Positions 63,922-64,000 of a stretch of DNA of 64,000 bases are shown one piece after another; position 1 is the stretch's first letter; each line of letters opens with the position of its first letter. The notes below the pieces were generated by a model, which saw only the letters and a program-made list of their open reading frames with translations, was not told the DNA's origin and searched no databases. This DNA is from Wocania_A sp965224845 (lineage in GTDB: Bacteria; Bacteroidota; Bacteroidia; Flavobacteriales; Flavobacteriaceae), in NCBI GenBank assembly GCA_965224845.1, contig CBDDAJ010000021.1, positions 23,576-87,575 on the forward strand. The letters are read 5' to 3'. Position numbers and translations under genes: made by a program.

Positions 63922-64000
63922 TGACACCTGATTTTCAAGCAATATTAGATGCTATCTATAAAGATACAATTATTGAAAAAAATAAAGGTATTGTAGCATC
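63921..64000 (+). CDS. start of a probable glutaminase (truncated by the window edge)
   Basis: The ATG at 63921 overlaps the gcvT stop by one base. Only 26 residues are visible (MTPDFQAILDAIYKD and then KNKGIVAS). The FQAILDAIYKD plus NKGIVAS pattern resembles the N-terminus of bacterial glutaminase A, which removes the amide of glutamine. With so little sequence this is a tentative call. Confidence 0.45.
   Translation, partial: MTPDFQAILDAIYKDTIIEKNKGIVA

Overview
The window is from a low-GC member of the Bacteroidota, most likely a marine or environmental Flavobacteriaceae. The evidence is AT-rich DNA, TAnnTTTG-type -7 promoter elements, few Shine-Dalgarno sequences, and flavobacterial gene content: a two-domain RibB with a decayed second domain, a CusA/CopA/CusB cluster led by a HYC_CC_PP protein, a DUF3857 giant protein, and an orphan HisKA_3 kinase operon. 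Most of the window is ordinary chromosome, and the assignments there rest on motifs read directly from the translations.

Layout. 1-5 kb: serine dehydratase (cut by the left edge), panB, an RluA-type pseudouridine synthase and an aldehyde dehydrogenase. 5-8 kb: a leftward three-gene operon ending in an orphan histidine kinase, then a CPBP protease. 8.2-10.8 kb: an Lrp regulator divergent from a Cys/Met-metabolism PLP enzyme, then MarC. 10.8-14.5 kb: a DUF457 hydrolase, a fibre-like secreted protein and NhaC. 14.6-18.2 kb: an oxidative-stress block (2-Cys peroxiredoxin, KatG, Tpx). 18.2-24.9 kb: diacylglycerol kinase, FtsK, LolA, an LptF/G permease and RibB. 24.9-30.6 kb, leftward: a DUF3857/transglutaminase protein, a KdnA-like aminotransferase and a nitroreductase. 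tRNA-Ser(UGA), with its own promoter and terminator, lies at 30.8 kb.

31.2-43.7 kb is the accessory region and the most interesting part. Short, nearly all rightward genes are separated by 130-190 bp imperfect inverted-repeat segments that behave like integron attC sites. Each cassette begins with GTTRNNN, and in five of eight cassettes the first 9-10 bases are perfectly complementary to the bases at the start of that same cassette's downstream site. That is the signature of a circularised-and-inserted gene cassette. The segments also share an internal motif, approximately TGTGCTTAACC. No integron integrase is visible, so this is either an integrase-less cassette array (CALIN-like) or a Bacteroidota-specific cassette system. 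Cargo includes an FRG-HNH pair, a very large HD/Hsp90-like ATPase protein, a membrane-protein/lipoprotein pair, several unknown secreted or lipoprotein genes, and a Crp regulator facing an alcohol dehydrogenase. A degenerate copy of the tRNA-Ser 3' end lies between the tRNA gene and the array.

43.9-54.2 kb is a copper/heavy-metal efflux operon (HYC_CC_PP protein, CusA-type RND pump, TolC, CopA-type ATPase, CusB-type adaptor, HMA lipoprotein) closed by a strong terminator. 54.3-60.1 kb is a leftward galactose operon (gntR-galM-sugar symporter-galK-galT) with a near-consensus promoter and a 10-bp-spaced direct repeat that is probably the regulator's operator. 60.2-64 kb holds a lipoprotein, an esterase, gcvT and the start of a probable glutaminase. 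The first three carry four +1 indels in A/T homopolymers within 1.5 kb, which looks more like local sequence error than true gene decay.
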